Both the position numbers and the translations under genes were made by a program. Shown here piece by piece: positions 1 to 12,330 of a DNA stretch of 64,000 bases (position 1 is the stretch's first letter; every line of letters begins with the position of its first letter). The DNA is from Maea johnstoni (lineage: Eukaryota; Annelida; Polychaeta; Spionida; Magelonidae), in assembly GCA_963942565.1 (NCBI GenBank), contig OZ012693.1, positions 2,401,401 through 2,465,400 of the forward strand, in the 5' to 3' direction. The notes under the pieces are model-generated. The model was not told where the DNA came from and made no database searches. It worked only from the letters and a program-made list of their open reading frames with translations.

Positions 1-75
1 TAGGTCCGTTTGGAAGCACACTGGCTAGCTCCCATTTAATAGACGGCCTGGGTTCTATTCTACTGGATCCACACT
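1..75 (+). repeat. tRNA-derived SINE head (partial)
   Basis: A tRNA-like stretch opens the window. An A-box-like TAGGTCCGTTTGG is followed about 40 bases on by a B-box-like GGGTTCTATTC. Spacing and order fit an RNA polymerase III promoter of a decayed SINE, but no cloverleaf can be folded confidently, so a functional tRNA is unlikely. Confidence 0.3.
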
Positions 76-229
76 AGGGAGGTGGCCTTGTCGCTATTAA
101 ATGTGCGGCGTTGTGAAAGGCTACCTGTGAAGACTTTGTAGCCATTATAGAAAAGAACAGAATTCGTATATGTGTATGTATGTAGGTGCAAATGTATCTG
201 AAAAATATATGAAATTTCATCTAGAATCT

Positions 230-2640
230 AGGTTTGTACGTCTACACCACTTGTCGTAAGCCGTTGTAAGTGACGTAAATTGTGACAAGACAAACGAAAT
301 GAATCATCGTAAAACGGAGGGTCCGCCTGGACTTCTTGACTGTAGCCTTAACATTGACTAAGGCAGATGAAATGTAGGAATAAAAAGCAATTATGCGATA
401 ACCATTGATAGTTCTCGCTTGACGCTTAGTGCCTTTAAATACGGCTGCAAGCCGTTCCCTTATTAGCAAACTCTGAAACTGGCACCCTCAGCAAATGGGT
501 TAGACTAGTTGGAAAAACAGCATCATTTCTAGCCTGGTCACGTGGCTAACTATATCTGCCCTGAAAGAAAGCGGATACCAGAAAACACACATTTTTAACA
601 TGTAGTATTAGATTAGCAGGGCTTGCAGTTTTTTTTCAATGGAAAGGTTCCCATGTCCGTGTCAGGAGCGCCTGTTTTTCCGTGCACTCTTTCTTTCAAA
701 TTTCTACACACCATATGCTGCGAACGGCAGCCAGTCCTCACAGCGTACAAAATTAGTGCATACGAGACAAAATATAGTGGCACAAATATGTCCGACCTTC
801 AAGCACATGTGAGGGGAGTATAGTAAAACATTGGCATCTATTGAATCACACCTAATCATTTAGACCTGAACCGGTGTCCCATAGGAATGTCTATTGCCAC
901 GACAATTATTGAAGCCGGCAACTCGCGCTAACCTGACAGGGGTTGACGGTAAAGTATTGGCGCCAAATTCAAATACTGTACCAAGCCTGTACACTCGTCT
1001 CGTAATTGCATGTACTTTATCCCGGAGTCGTGCAGTCATGACACGCTACTGACTGCCTTTCACGGATTTATAAGGGTTTTTAAGTATGGAATAGGAACAT
1101 ATCTGAATAAAGGTAATTTACTTAATATGATAATTTACTTAAGTTATGGTGATGAGAACCATTGTAAGCTAGTTAAATGCACCTGTGCAAGTAGTGAGAT
1201 GATGTCATTTGAGTGAAAAGTTGTAAATATTGAAATGACATAGAATATGGGTTGACTAAAGACGCTTGGTAATGATATTTTCTACCTGCTACCACTCAGG
1301 AGTAGGGTTAAGATGGTGTTTCTTGAATTCCTGGTTTGAACCCCATGTGCTACTTTAATGAAAAAAGCATGCTAGTACCTAGGGTATGTGCGCCTGGGGT
1401 TACGCGGTGAAGCCTGGAGAAGTATTGGTCACGTGATTTTTTGCAGCAGAGAGACTGACTGGCTGGCTGCCAAGGAGATGGGGTCATCAGGCAGCCAATC
1501 CTGGGGTACACAGGTTATCTATGACTCATAGTGCGAGGCAGCGAAATTTGATGATGCATGCACAGTGCCCACTCCCTGTCTACTACTCTCAGGACATACA
1601 AAGTGATTTCAAATAGTTTACTTCCACAATTATGGAGTGTGCAACCAGTGATGCCCTGTATTTGGGCCTTGGATCCCTGCGCCGGCCATCAGTTTCGGCG
1701 CACGGATCCCCACAACCACACTACAACAAGCCCTATTTTTGCAACCGCGGGCGCGCCATGCAAAACAGCGCGATTTCCCTCCTGAACAGTTAATATAAGC
1801 ACCTATCTCGCAACCTCTTGCATTGGATTATTTCACTGGGTTTCACAATCCCTTTTCACATAGTTTCCAGGTACCACTCTGTCCGTTGAGACGTGTTGGT
1901 ATAGTTCACTCTAAATGCAAATGGGTTATCGTGAAGTGACAACCGTGGCTGCGTGAAATATTCAGACCATACCCATTGTCATGATAAATTATTATCATAA
2001 GCGTCATTAATATATTTATCATAAACATTATCACCGGCCTTATGCTAACTATGTTTATTAGCATTTCTCTTATAAACATAAAGAATTCATCACGCTATGA
2101 TACATACATGCATTCCCCTGTTATATCTATATGCTCGCAAGGTACACACATATCGACCAAAACACACAGATTCGCAAGCTTGCAAACAAAATACACGTAA
2201 CTTTACACCCTTGCTCGACAATGCTCTTAGTGTCTTTGTTTAGAGGCAGATACAGTAACTGTCAAATACACTTGACTCAAATAGAGGAATTCAAGAGCAA
2301 GCACAGGTACCACTGCAATTTACTTCATGCTGCGTTGATTTAATGTTACAATTATAATTTGCGTTCGCCGTCATCATTCATTGCTGAGATTGATGACGAA
2401 TTCACCTAGAACGCGATAACCAGATAACGTATTGCACAAATTATATTTGTGGTTGTGGTTGCTGAGTATACGAACATCCCCACTCGTATAGAAATATGCG
2501 AAACAACGAGTTGAAGAGTATTTACATTTTATGGGGCAGGGCATTTGGTGGCAGGCTATATATTTATTGAGCAAGTATCTTCTATTGCTGTTTGTCATAT
2601 TATGGTCACGTCGTGACAAGCCTATTTGTAAATAGTGGTG
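230..2640. other. intergenic, no gene seen
   Basis: No reading frame here resembles a known protein; the longest are under 85 codons with no domain. A short imperfect repeat of TTATCATAA lies near 1981-2035, and a B-box-like CCTGGTTTGAACCC near 1330 may mark another decayed SINE. Nothing else was identified. Confidence 0.5.
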
Positions 2641-2664
2641 AGAACCAGCCTACCCGTGGCAAAC

Positions 2665-2800
2665 CAACATCTGACTCTTAGTCGCTGGCAACTTAAATAC
2701 ATGCCCCGAGCAGGATTCAACCCAGGACGTTTGGTGATAGACGGCGAGCAGGGTGTCAACCCAGCGCTAGACTACTCAGATATCGAGGCAGTCCATATGT
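2665..2800 (-). repeat. tRNA-derived SINE
   Basis: Read on the minus strand, an A-box-like GAGTAGTCTAG (2767-2778) is followed by a B box GGGTTGAATCC (2713-2723) and then CTGCTCGGGGCATG. The anticodon-arm region is degenerate. The text after the B box resembles that after the B box of the SINE at 23.1 kb (both continue GCATGTAT), so the two may belong to one family. Confidence 0.5.
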
Positions 2801-3059
2801 AGATTGGCACAGCAGAAAGCGTATCCTCTATAGGCTAGACACTTAATATTCAGGAGATGTGGTTCAGACTACACTAATTTCATCTCACGGAGGTTGTCTT
2901 TCTGATCAGATCATGTTTTTGAAGGGATTTCAGAAAATGTTTAGCTTAGAAGGTGTGGCCAATACATATATCCACATTAGAGATGTCCACAAATGTTCTA
3001 AATCTTCTTCATTAGAATGATTTTATTTCGGTTGTTTCTTGCCAAGGTGCCGCCAAGGT

Positions 3060-3268
3060 ACACACACACATTTGATGGCATCCATATATATGTTTTGACA
3101 TCCACACATATTTAATGACAGACACACACATTTAATGACATCCATAGATTTGTGATGACGCACATTCACACATGTGATAGCATCCATACACATGTGATGA
3201 CATCCTTACACATGTGATGACATCCATACATATGTGATGACATCCATACATATTTGATGACATCCTTG
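3060..3268 (+). repeat. 20-bp minisatellite
   Basis: About ten tandem copies of a unit close to ACATCCATACACATGTGATG. The copies at the right end are nearly identical; those at the left are more diverged, as expected when expansion is most recent on one side. Confidence 0.85.
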
Positions 3269-3519
3269 AACAGTAGTTGTATGGAAATATTTAGTCATGC
3301 CCGTATGGCATTGTAACTTTCTCTCTACCCGACAGAATAAGTTGCACTTCCCGTTAGTATAAGCAAGCAAAATGGCAAGTGTGACACTTCATTGTAAATC
3401 AACTAAGCCCGATATGTATGTATATACGTGCAGATGTTGCAAATATGCAAATTTCTTATGTCTCCTGCGCTCTTTTCCCCCAATATAGTGTATTGCTCCG
3501 TCTATGTTCATATGCGCTC

Positions 3520-3650
3520 ACTAATAACTGTTGTTTTAGTTGTCTGTTTGTGTTATTCTTGTATCTTACGTTGACATATTTGTATATGTGTGATTTTGCG
3601 TTTGGGTGCAGTCACTGTACTAAACATACAATACAATACAGTAAGTCGAC
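3520..3650 (+). repeat. LINE 3' tail fragment
   Basis: A T-rich stretch ends in GATTTTGCGTTTGGGTGCAG, then TCACTGTACTAAACATACAATACAATACAG. This matches the 3' ends of other copies in the window near 7.26, 10.03 and 47.2 kb (TTTTGTAC..GCAGTCAATAAACATAC). It is read as a severely 5'-truncated LINE with a short ATACA tail. Confidence 0.5.
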
Positions 3651-4135
3651 TAGCTGGGAATACAACACTAAACAAATAGCACACAGACAGGCGTCTACAA
3701 AACCAAATATAGATTCGTCAAACCAGAAATCGTGCTGAAATTTTCAAGTTCCGTATGCGAAACACATTTTTCAAAGGATTAGAAATTTCGAAATATCACC
3801 GATGCGTCGTTTACTTATTTCCGCCCATAGTGCTTGCAGGTTAACACGATAGGCCTTGGTTCATACTGGTATTGATTATGTTTTCACACAAAAGAATCAT
3901 ACACCTTTCGTCGGTTGTGATTGTTAAATACAGAAGACTCATAAAATAAGGAAAGAGCATAAAACGAGCAAACAAAAGAATATATTAATTTATGAATATA
4001 GGGCCACTTTGGTATGTTTACATCTGTTAAAGCCTACACCCTTTTCCCTCATAATTAGATCATTTGTTAATATCTAGGTCAGCCCCGAGCAGAGTGAGAG
4101 ACCATCTTTGGCAGAATATCCCATAGGTTGCAGTC

Positions 4136-4456
4136 CAGGGTCTTAGCCAGGATTTTCATAACAGGGTGTCCAAAATGGGGTTTCAAGAAGACAGGGTGTC
4201 CAAACCCCCTCACTGAAAAAAATAAGTCATCATACTGACCATACACATTGACAGATCAAGTAATTATATGCTTTATTTCTTCAACAAATGTCTTAGTTAT
4301 CATTTAAGGATAAAACTTTTTGAAATATCTACTTGTAATTAATGTTTTCAAAAAATTCTAACCAAAAGATAGGGTGTCTTTTCCCCCCAAAATAGGTATT
4401 TTTCGGGGACCAGGGTGCCAAAAAGACACCCAGACAGCCTGCTGGCTAAGACCCTG
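4136..4456. mobile_element. hAT-like MITE, 321 bp
   Basis: Terminal inverted repeats of about 16 bp: the left end begins CAGGGTCTTAGCCAG and the right end finishes CTGGCTAAGACCCTG. The flanks are similar: GGTTGCAGTC on the left and GGTTGCACAC on the right, fitting a decayed 8-10-bp target duplication. The CAGGG termini and about 8-bp duplication are typical of hAT elements. The interior carries repeated CAGGGTGTCCAAA blocks and no coding capacity. Confidence 0.7.
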
Positions 4457-4465
4457 GGTTGCACA

Positions 4466-4760
4466 CAAGTAGCCTATATTTCTAGGCTGTCAATGTTTCT
4501 ATCAATTCTTTATGTTAGCAGGCATCACGTGGTCAAGGTGGTCAGAGTGAGGGGTCCTATAAGTTCACATTTACCTCACTGGGTGAGAAGAGGACTCAGT
4601 TCGAGTATGACATCTACATCTCTACTGAAAGAAATGGTTATAAAATTTGAACGGAGTCTAAATTTGTGGATATGTGATGCCCTTCCCTCGGTATTAATCT
4701 TTCCTACACGTTTATGAAATTTGGAGCTCCTCGGTCCACAAATGGCGGTAGTAGAGAGTT
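4466..4760 (+). repeat. dispersed repeat, pair with 17.74 kb
   Basis: This stretch aligns by eye with 17740-17960. Shared blocks include CACATTTACCTCACTGGGTGA (CACATTTATCTCACTAGGTGA in the other copy) and AGAGGACTCA. Orientation is the same. The family is unknown and there are no clear termini. Confidence 0.45.
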
Positions 4761-4865
4761 TTAAAACACTGTGCTTGTTTTGTATTTTTTTTACCACAAA
4801 ATCGCACAACCTACTGTGCGGGTACCTCAGTGATACTTAATATCTTCCCCACTAGAACACCTCTC

Positions 4866-4960
4866 AGGCAGTATGTACTTTGTATAGGTTAAATTGACAA
4901 ATAAGAACAGGGTAGAGGAAAAACTGAGCCCTAGAAATTAACCCTGGCACAAGCTACATT
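4866..4960 (-). repeat. dispersed repeat head, minus copy
   Basis: Contains GGGTAGAGGAAAAACTGAG followed by AATTAACCC. The reverse complement (CTCAGTTTTTCCTCTACCC) recurs near 6430, 25.06, 25.60, 26.26, 46.48 and 56.94 kb. At 6.4 kb the same head precedes the 178-bp tandem units, so this looks like the conserved end of that repeat family. Confidence 0.5.
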
Positions 4961-5076
4961 AAGCAGACCTTTGGCACCATGTGAGGGTAGTGCGAACAGT
5001 GATGTATTGATCCCTGTTCAGGGAAACTTATCATATACATGTAGGTAACGTGTGTAAAGAAGCCTGGACAAGCCAC

Positions 5077-5284
5077 TTAACCCTTCCAATGCAGAGGCTA
5101 CTTTCGTCCAAAGCACAAGGATGAGAGATTTCTGAAAAATAGTGTCAAGCTGTTGGTATTCCTTAGATAGCTCTCACTGAGTACTATCAGATGAGTACAC
5201 CTATTTGCCAGGGTTTCAGTAAATTTTCAGGTTTTTTTCAATCTTTCTATTGGCCAAATTAGCCACCACCAGAATAAGGGTTAC
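5077..5284 (-). mobile_element. piggyBac-like MITE, copy 1
   Basis: A 208-bp element bounded by TTAA (5077-5080) and a decayed TTAC (5281-5284). It aligns along its length, in reverse complement, with the elements at 6519-6736 and 47603-47817. Ends are TTAACCCTTCCAATGC and the inverse of TAACCCTTATTCTGG. TTAA targets with CC-starting termini are characteristic of piggyBac elements. There is no coding capacity, so it is a non-autonomous copy. Confidence 0.7.
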
Positions 5285-5397
5285 ATCAAGCAATCCTTCA
5301 AATCAGGCTATTGAAATGCAACGTTTTCATTTAGAAAAGAAACATCTTTAAGAAAAGGTTTGCAGAATAAAGTGTACACTATGGAATAAGTCATCAC

Positions 5398-5575
<178 letters not shown>

Positions 5576-6518
5576 TCATACCATGCCTATATGCACATAC
5601 GTAATTAGGCTAGGGTTTTCTTAAATGCGATGATATAAGATTTCTGTCTCCAACACACACACAACCAACTGCATCCCTGTACACCTGTGGTACCATGCAC
5701 AGTTACTTTCGAGATATAAATAACCTGGGTAATGTGCATATCTGCTAAAATCCATGGCCAATAACGTCTGTAGTTACACGTAGTCTTCAGCAATCCCTTG
5801 ATTAGGGGTCAAGCATTGGGAAGGCTGGCACACAGGGTACGTGTCCATTACTGCTACACCTGCTCCCTAGTAGCACTTAGCAATACACACAAGTCTGTCT
5901 CAGCAGTATAGGTGTGGGTGGTGGGATTGTTGTTATAACACCTGAACTCAGGTGTTGAGGGGTGGACTCTGATCACAGCCGAGCACTCACCTGGGTTTGT
6001 ATCCACATAGCAAGCGTTTTTACCTACCTCCAATCAGGAGTATCGTTCACAGCATAGCGGTAGTGTCACCCCCTTCTCTCTCTCTCGGGGTACTCATGTC
6101 CGCCGCGTAAAGGTAACGATACGGTGAAGGCAGATGATATTCCAATGCCGTGGCCTACTCTCACAGCACTGCCCTACTTATTCTACAATTCAGCGCTGCT
6201 GCTCAGCCAAGCACATGCACAGCCTTTGTGACGTCATCAAGAGACCAGACGGACAGGGCAGGTGTGCTGAGAGTGCGGGTGATAGGGGTAGACCTGGCTT
6301 TGTATTCACCCGGGTTAAGAGTGACCATGATGTTTAAAGAGCTTAGCTGTTGTCGTGATAATGGTTATTCTAGACAGTTGTTACTGGGGGAATAGTGCAG
6401 GTAGCTTGAGGAGTAATTGTTGTGTGACTCAGTTTTTCAGCTACCCTGCTTTCCTTAGTTTACTCCTCAGCCTAAACACAGCATATATAGCCTGAAAGGT
6501 CGTCTTGTAACGAATACA

Positions 6519-6736
6519 TTAACCATTATGCTGCTGTTGGCTAATTTAGCCAATACAAAATGATGCAAAAAAACCAACTGAAATGACTGAAACCACGGCA
6601 CTTGGGTACTCATCTGAGAGTCCCCAACGACAGCTATCCAATGCATACCAATATGACAGGGTTTAGATGGTTTTCAAAATATTTGTGTGGTTGCATGTGC
6701 TTTGGACGAACGTAGCCTCAGCATTGGAAGGGTTAA
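6519..6736 (+). mobile_element. piggyBac-like MITE, copy 2
   Basis: A 218-bp element with perfect TTAA at both ends (6519-6522 and 6733-6736). The left end is TTAACCATTATGCTG and the right end GCATTGGAAGGGTTAA. It sits in unit 1 of the 178-bp array at the position where unit 2 reads ATTAAAGC, so the empty target site is visible in the neighbouring unit. Confidence 0.8.
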
Positions 6737-7052
6737 AGCTGCCCAGAAGTACCCCGCCTGATAACGTGTAAGATGTGAGGAACAAAAATAAATCTGAAAA
6801 ACAACATCAAAATCAACAACGTGCTTAATGTTTTCAAACAGGACTATCAAGCTAATATTCAGTCTAAACAAAGCATATATAGCCTGAAAGGTTTTCTGGT
6901 AAGGAAAAGATTAAAGCAGCCCAAAAGTACCCTCCCGATAACGTGTAAGGTGCTAGGGACAAAAACCCTGAAATACAAAACAAAACAAACACAATGAGGT
7001 GCATACTGTTTTCAAGCAGGACTATCACACTACTCTTCTGCCTAAACAAAGC

Positions 7053-7297
7053 AGTTAGTGGAAATATGCAACCAATTCATCTTTTTGTTCCTCTTTAGCC
7101 AGTTTCTTGTTTGGTGTTTCTCTTTAGTATACTTTCTCATTCAAGAATTTATTTATAGCTTATGTTTGTATGTATTATTTCCTCTATGTTTCACGTTTGT
7201 ATGTATTATTTCCTTTATGTTTTATATACAATACTTTTGTATAACGTATGATTTTGTACCAAAGTGCAGTCAATAAACATACACTACAAGACAACAA
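7053..7297 (+). mobile_element. LINE 3' end inserted in the array
   Basis: An insertion that interrupts unit 3 of the tandem array. Left flank reads CTAAACAAAGCA and the array resumes at AACAAAAAGCATATA, giving an approximate target duplication of about 9 bases. The insert is T-rich and ends TTTTGTACCAAAGTGCAGTC, then AATAAACATACACTACAAG. The same terminal block ends the LINE at 10.0 kb, so this is a 5'-truncated LINE copy. Confidence 0.6.
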
Positions 7298-7599
7298 AAA
7301 GCATATAAAGCCTGAAAGGTCTTCTGCTAAGGAACACATTAAGTATCCCAGAAGTGCCCTCCGATAGGGTGTAACATGTGAGGGATGAACACATGAACAA
7401 ATGTGCATAGCGTTTTCAAACACGTGCATAGCGTTTTCAAACAGGACTCCTATCCACAATCATGATCTGACGACTATCATGCTACTGTGGAGGAAGGGTC
7501 ATAATGGAAGGGATGCTATCATCTTTATTTTCAAGTCTTTCAGTTTTTTGTCGAAAATGAGAAAAATGCACATTTTAATTTGTAATTTGCCTAACTTTA

Positions 7600-7815
7600 G
7601 AACAAAGTCAAACTGTTATACCATTATCCCTGTTCACCCTTAGCTATGGAAATAAGTTTCTAGCTTTTAGTGTATATGTCCTGTGTCTGGTTAGAATTCT
7701 ATTGCATAGCAGTTAATGACTCCAAGTAGTCACCTTTATATATGATTTGTCTGTGTGCCAAATGTTATGTAATATACATCATAATAGACCGAATAAAATC
7801 AAATCAAACATATTT
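7600..7815 (+). mobile_element. LINE 3' end, AAATC-type tail
   Basis: The stretch finishes with AATAGACCGAATAAAATCAAATCAAAC, a polyadenylation-like AATAAA followed by a short AAATC repeat, as in many CR1/L2-type LINE tails. No coding part is recognisable upstream. Confidence 0.3.
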
Positions 7816-7977
7816 ACACAAATTTCCCAGTAGGAATAAATTAAAAAGTATAGGAAACAGCAAGAAAAACATTCTTCTTTTGTGGAAGCCTATGTGAGAT
7901 TCTGCGATATCTGGTACCTCACTCTTCCCAGTTTGATCACTAGAAAAACGTTGGCTTTAACATATTCAAAAATCTCA

Positions 7978-9660
7978 ATATATATATATATATATATCTT
8001 TTATTGACTGTAATTTCTTACGAAAGACAATATATCAATTAAATAACAAAAATGTGAAAAAACAAATAAACATATATACAAACAAAAGGTCCAGTACGTA
8101 CAGTGAAATCGTTGTTCTAATTCATATGTCAAGGTGGAAGGCGGTCTATTTCGAAGGGTTTGTGATTCATTCTTGGCTAGTTTACCCAACTCCTCTTTTC
8201 TCAGAGGAGTTTCTTGTGTACATAAGTGACACGGCATTTAGGACAATTATCCTTATGCGTTCCATTAATTCTTCACTAATACCATCAGTAGGATATCCTA
8301 GTATAACGTGTAGGATATCTTTGCCTGTATCTCTAATAGCATCGTCAATACCTATATCAACATTACTAATGTCATTTAGCATTTTAACTCTCTCTTGATG
8401 AAAGAAGGGGCAGTGCAAAAGAAAATGCCTGGCATCTTCTACCTCGTAACGGTTGCATAGAACACACATTTTGTTCACTCTTGACTGGTTTCTAGATTTG
8501 ACGTCATCAGCTAATAAATTACTTGCGTGGCATGAGATTTTCATAAGAATTTCGCATTTCCTAGTCATTTCTGGGTGTTTGTCCGAAATCTGCCACCACA
8601 CTGAGTATCTAGTTTCATTACCAATATTACTCAATAAATCCAGACTTCTATGCATGTGTTTCTCGATCAGCCAGTATGTGTTTTCCAGTTCCCAACCTCT
8701 GCACCACACTTTTGATTTCCAAGAGTGTTTATAATGGAAATGTTGATTTTCTACCATACCTTGACTTCATCTATTAGTCCAAATATAGAACAGGTGTTTA
8801 ACAGGTCAAATACGGTACTGTTGTGTACATTGTCTTCTCCAATACCTACATTACGAAAATACATTCTAGCTCTTTCTCAGAAAATAACCTTGGTGAGTGC
8901 GGTATCTTTCATTACCATAATTGTCCTAATAAACATTAATTTGCGAACCTATATGAATCTCTCTAGTCGCATCCATCCCAGTCCGTAATAACTGCATGAG
9001 TTCACAGTCCTAGGATGTAGGCGCTGTATTCTCTTTCCTATGTGATTCTGGAAGTCCTCAATCAACCTGAGGTTCCCATCATCTAGGACCCAGAGTTCGC
9101 AGCCATAGAGGGCCGTAAGGACGACTACTGACCAAAATACCACATTACAAGTGTTAAGGCCTCCTTTACGAATCCCTATTCCCGCAATGGCATTGAAGGC
9201 TCTCCTTCCTTTTGATATTCTTTCTTCTACCCCAGAATAGTCATTGTAAAAGATGGAGTTTCTGATACCCACGTGATCATAGGAATTTTTTTCCTTAACC
9301 CTACTTGGACCAAGTTTTAAAATCCTATCTTTTGAGTTTCGTTCATGTTCAGTGCGGGACTCACCAAGGACTAGGATGCCACTTTTTTTGGCGTTAAGAT
9401 CATAATGCCAAGTACACCCATAGTTATATACGATTTCCATTGCACGGTCCAATTTGGACTTTGTTATGCATGCTGTCGCGATGTCATTGGCATAACCTAA
9501 GGGTGTACTTGGAGTAGCATAAATTTTACAACATATACCTTCATTTCTTAAGTTTATGAGCGGAGAGTTAATGAATATGGTGTATTTCATTAACGACACA
9601 AAACCACCTTGATGAATACCGCACTGGAGAGTATACCACTCCAAAAAGGTACTTTAAGTT
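7978..9660 (-). mobile_element. 5'-truncated non-LTR retrotransposon (copy 1)
   Basis: Minus-strand LINE carrying the second half of reverse transcriptase and the C-terminal region. About 9644-8949 encodes CGIHQGG, then a YANDIA active-site variant of YADD, and YDHVG, FWSVVV and LYGCELWVL blocks. About 8757-8182 encodes a Cys/His region (CVLCNRYEVEDARHFLLHCP). At least one frame interruption lies between the two parts near 8.8-8.95 kb, so this copy is dead. The 3' end reads TTACAGTCAATAAAAG and runs straight into a short (TA)n tract at 7978-7997. Same family as 10.0-12.3 kb; clade assignment (CR1/Jockey-like) is inferred. Confidence 0.8.
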
Positions 9661-10008
9661 TGACACAATGATGACTATGTTTAGTACAAGTCTAACTCCA
9701 TGAGCAAACTTAAGTCAACGTCCGTTGGTACAGCCAGAGAGCTGAATACTAAATTTACGTTCATGGCACAAGCCGCCCAAAGGTTTTGTCACTGCTGGGA
9801 AATGAGACCCACCTTTTCAAATGAAATAGCACCACATCGACACCATCCAGCAGCTTATATATAGGTTATATTCTACTCATCGGCAGAATAAAGCAATATA
9901 GGTATTAGAACAAGTGGAATTGGGAAGTTCAAATCTCGCAAGATCCATGTGCGCCTGGTGCATTTCTCACCTGGCTGTTCGCTGACAGGTGATGCTATTA
10001 CGTGGACT

Positions 10009-12330
10009 AGTAGTATAGTATGTTTAGTATGTTTTATTGACTGCACTTGCGTACAAAATCATACATAATACAGAAAAAACGGAAATGTAAGATAACATCA
10101 AGAACTAAACATAATTACACAGGTTACAAAACCACCGAATGAAATACAAAAATACTTTAAGATATCACTTTAAATATGTACAAGGTCATTATGAACGAGG
10201 CTAAAGAGAAAATCCTCCTGAACCATTGAGGATATATCAACAGGCTGGACTATCTCGGCAATATCTACAGTTTAACGGTTTAAAGTTCACCGATACACTA
10301 AAGGTCTCGGATGATAAGGCATTCTAGTATGCAGTTTTATCTACCTAAAACCGTTCTCGAGTACATCTTGGATATGTGTCTTGCCGCAATAACCCAGAAT
10401 TTATACATTACTTCGAACTCAACATTCTGGGGGTGTTTACCCATTAGGATTGGGAAGGTAGTAGCTGCTTCACTTAATATATTATCAATATCTGTACACT
10501 TAAGATCAGACATTTCATTTAGCATCATTTTTCTATCCTCCTCAAAGAACGAGCATTGCATAACGATGTGTTTCACCGATTCCTGATTCCTAGAGTACAT
10601 TTATCGCAGAACCTGCTTGCCACCGATTTGCTTTTAAGCCTAGTATCAGCTGTCTCCAAGAGACTTGCTCCACAGACCATTTTTGCCATTTTTTCACACA
10701 TTCCCATGTGTGCTCTAGTAACGTCCGAAACTATCCACCACTTAAGATAAAACAGTTTTTCTATTACTTGGAAAAGCAGTTTCTCGGTGGCTAGCTGATT
10801 CTTATAGAGTTGTATTTCCTCATCCTCAAGATTCCAAATACCTTCCCATACAATACGACTCCACTCTTTTTTCCATACATATGTCCATTTACAACCATGT
10901 TGAGGCATTTGTCAGTAAAGTTTATCCTTTCTGCTATATTGAAAATTTCGAAGATAGGGCTATTACATGCGTTTAATCTACCTTTGTTTCGATCATCATT
11001 GCATGCGTTTGTTCTGTTAAGTAATATCTGTTTGCAATTTCCTGCTGGTTTTCCCAAAACAGTAGTTTCTTTGCATATACCACTTTTTCTAGACTGACCC
11101 AGCCTAGAGGCTCATAGGCGCTGCAATAAGGACTCCGTTGTGGGAAACGCTGGCTCTTCCAGCCCGCATATCTCTAGAACTTCCTCAGAGTGTCGATTTC
11201 TTCACCCTTCATTACCCAAACCTCACTCCCATACGTGGCAATCGGGACAATTATCGACCAAAAGAGCGATGTGACCACGGACATGTTTAACCCTTTACGT
11301 TTGATACCAGTGTTGAGGATGGAGTTAAATGCTCTACGGGCTTTGATAACCCTTTCGTCTGTACGTGAGCAGTAGTTTCCAAAGAGGCAGTTCTTCACTC
11401 CGACGTGATCATACTCTATTGTTTCGTTTACTTTATCTTTGCCAAGTCTAAAGGTTCTAAATTTTTTCCCTTTTTTGTGCTCATGACAGTTTTCGCCATA
11501 AATCATTACTGCACTCTTCTTAGCATTGTATTTATATTCCCACTGCTTTGAGTAGTTATTGGATATTTGAAGAGTTCGATCTAGCTTCAGCCTCGAGGGA
11601 CATGCTGCGGCCATGTCGTCCGCGTAGCCTAGCGGACAGGCTGGGATATTTGCAATTGCGGAGCCCACGTCGGAGTTCTGGATCTCTATTATTAGGGGGT
11701 CTATGAATGCGACATACTTAAAGAGGGACAAATATCCCCCTTGATGTATGCCGCACTGCATAGGGTACCAATCCGAGTAAACTCCGTGCAACCGAACTTT
11801 GCACCAAAATGTCTCAATGAAGGGGTGAAATTTCCTGCTGGTTTTCCCACCAGAACTTGAGCCTATTCCAAGTGAGTATCTCGAAGAGCTTGTTGAAGCT
11901 GGGTAACAAGGTTATTCCCCTGTAATTATTGGGGTCGAGGGAACATAAGTTCTTCCCCTTGTAAAGAGGAATCTGAGTGCCAATCCGGAAATTCTTAGGG
12001 ACATGTTCTGTAAGTACTACTTGGTTAAATAACCTTGTCAACACTTCAACAACCTCTTCGCCTCCATACTTGATGTGTTCTGTAGTTATTTTGTCGTATC
12101 CGGGGGATTTACCTACATTTAAAGTATTAATAGTGATTTGTATCTCGTTAGACGTTAGCTAGGGGCTCCTTAAAGACGAACCCGTCATCTTTAAGGTTAT
12201 ACCAGTCATGTACGTCCTTACAAACTTAAGTGGTGGTCCCAATCAGTGACTCTATCTTTATCGAAAGCGCATAAATAACTGAAATGTTCTTTCGGGCGTC
12301 CTATTGAGCTTATTTTTGTTACATTTAGTA
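10009..12330 (-). mobile_element. 5'-truncated non-LTR retrotransposon (copy 2)
   Basis: Same family as the copy at 8-9.7 kb but reaching further into reverse transcriptase. About 12170-11814 encodes the N-terminal RT blocks (GKSPGYDKITTEHIKYGG, IPLYKGKN, NNYRGITLLPSFNKLFE). About 11791-11174 encodes CGIHQGGYLSL and the catalytic YADD, then YDHVGVKN, FWSIIVPIATYGSEVWV. About 10908-10337 encodes the C-terminal Cys/His region. Several frame changes separate these pieces. The 3' end is TTTTGTACGCAAGTGCAGTC, AATAAAACATAC and a short CATACTA-type repeat. No endonuclease domain is present in the window. Confidence 0.8.

Larger units (their letters stand above)
6421..7465 (+). repeat. 178-bp tandem array, three units
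   Basis: Units begin with C(C/T)TAAACA, then AGCATATATAGCCTGAAAGG, at 6471, 6863 and 7041. Once the MITE inside unit 1 is discounted, the first two periods are both 178 bp. Unit 3 is split by a LINE tail at about 7053-7297 and resumes at about 7298. The block before unit 1 (6421-6470) matches the dispersed head seen at 4.87 and 56.94 kb. The array is noncoding. Confidence 0.8.
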
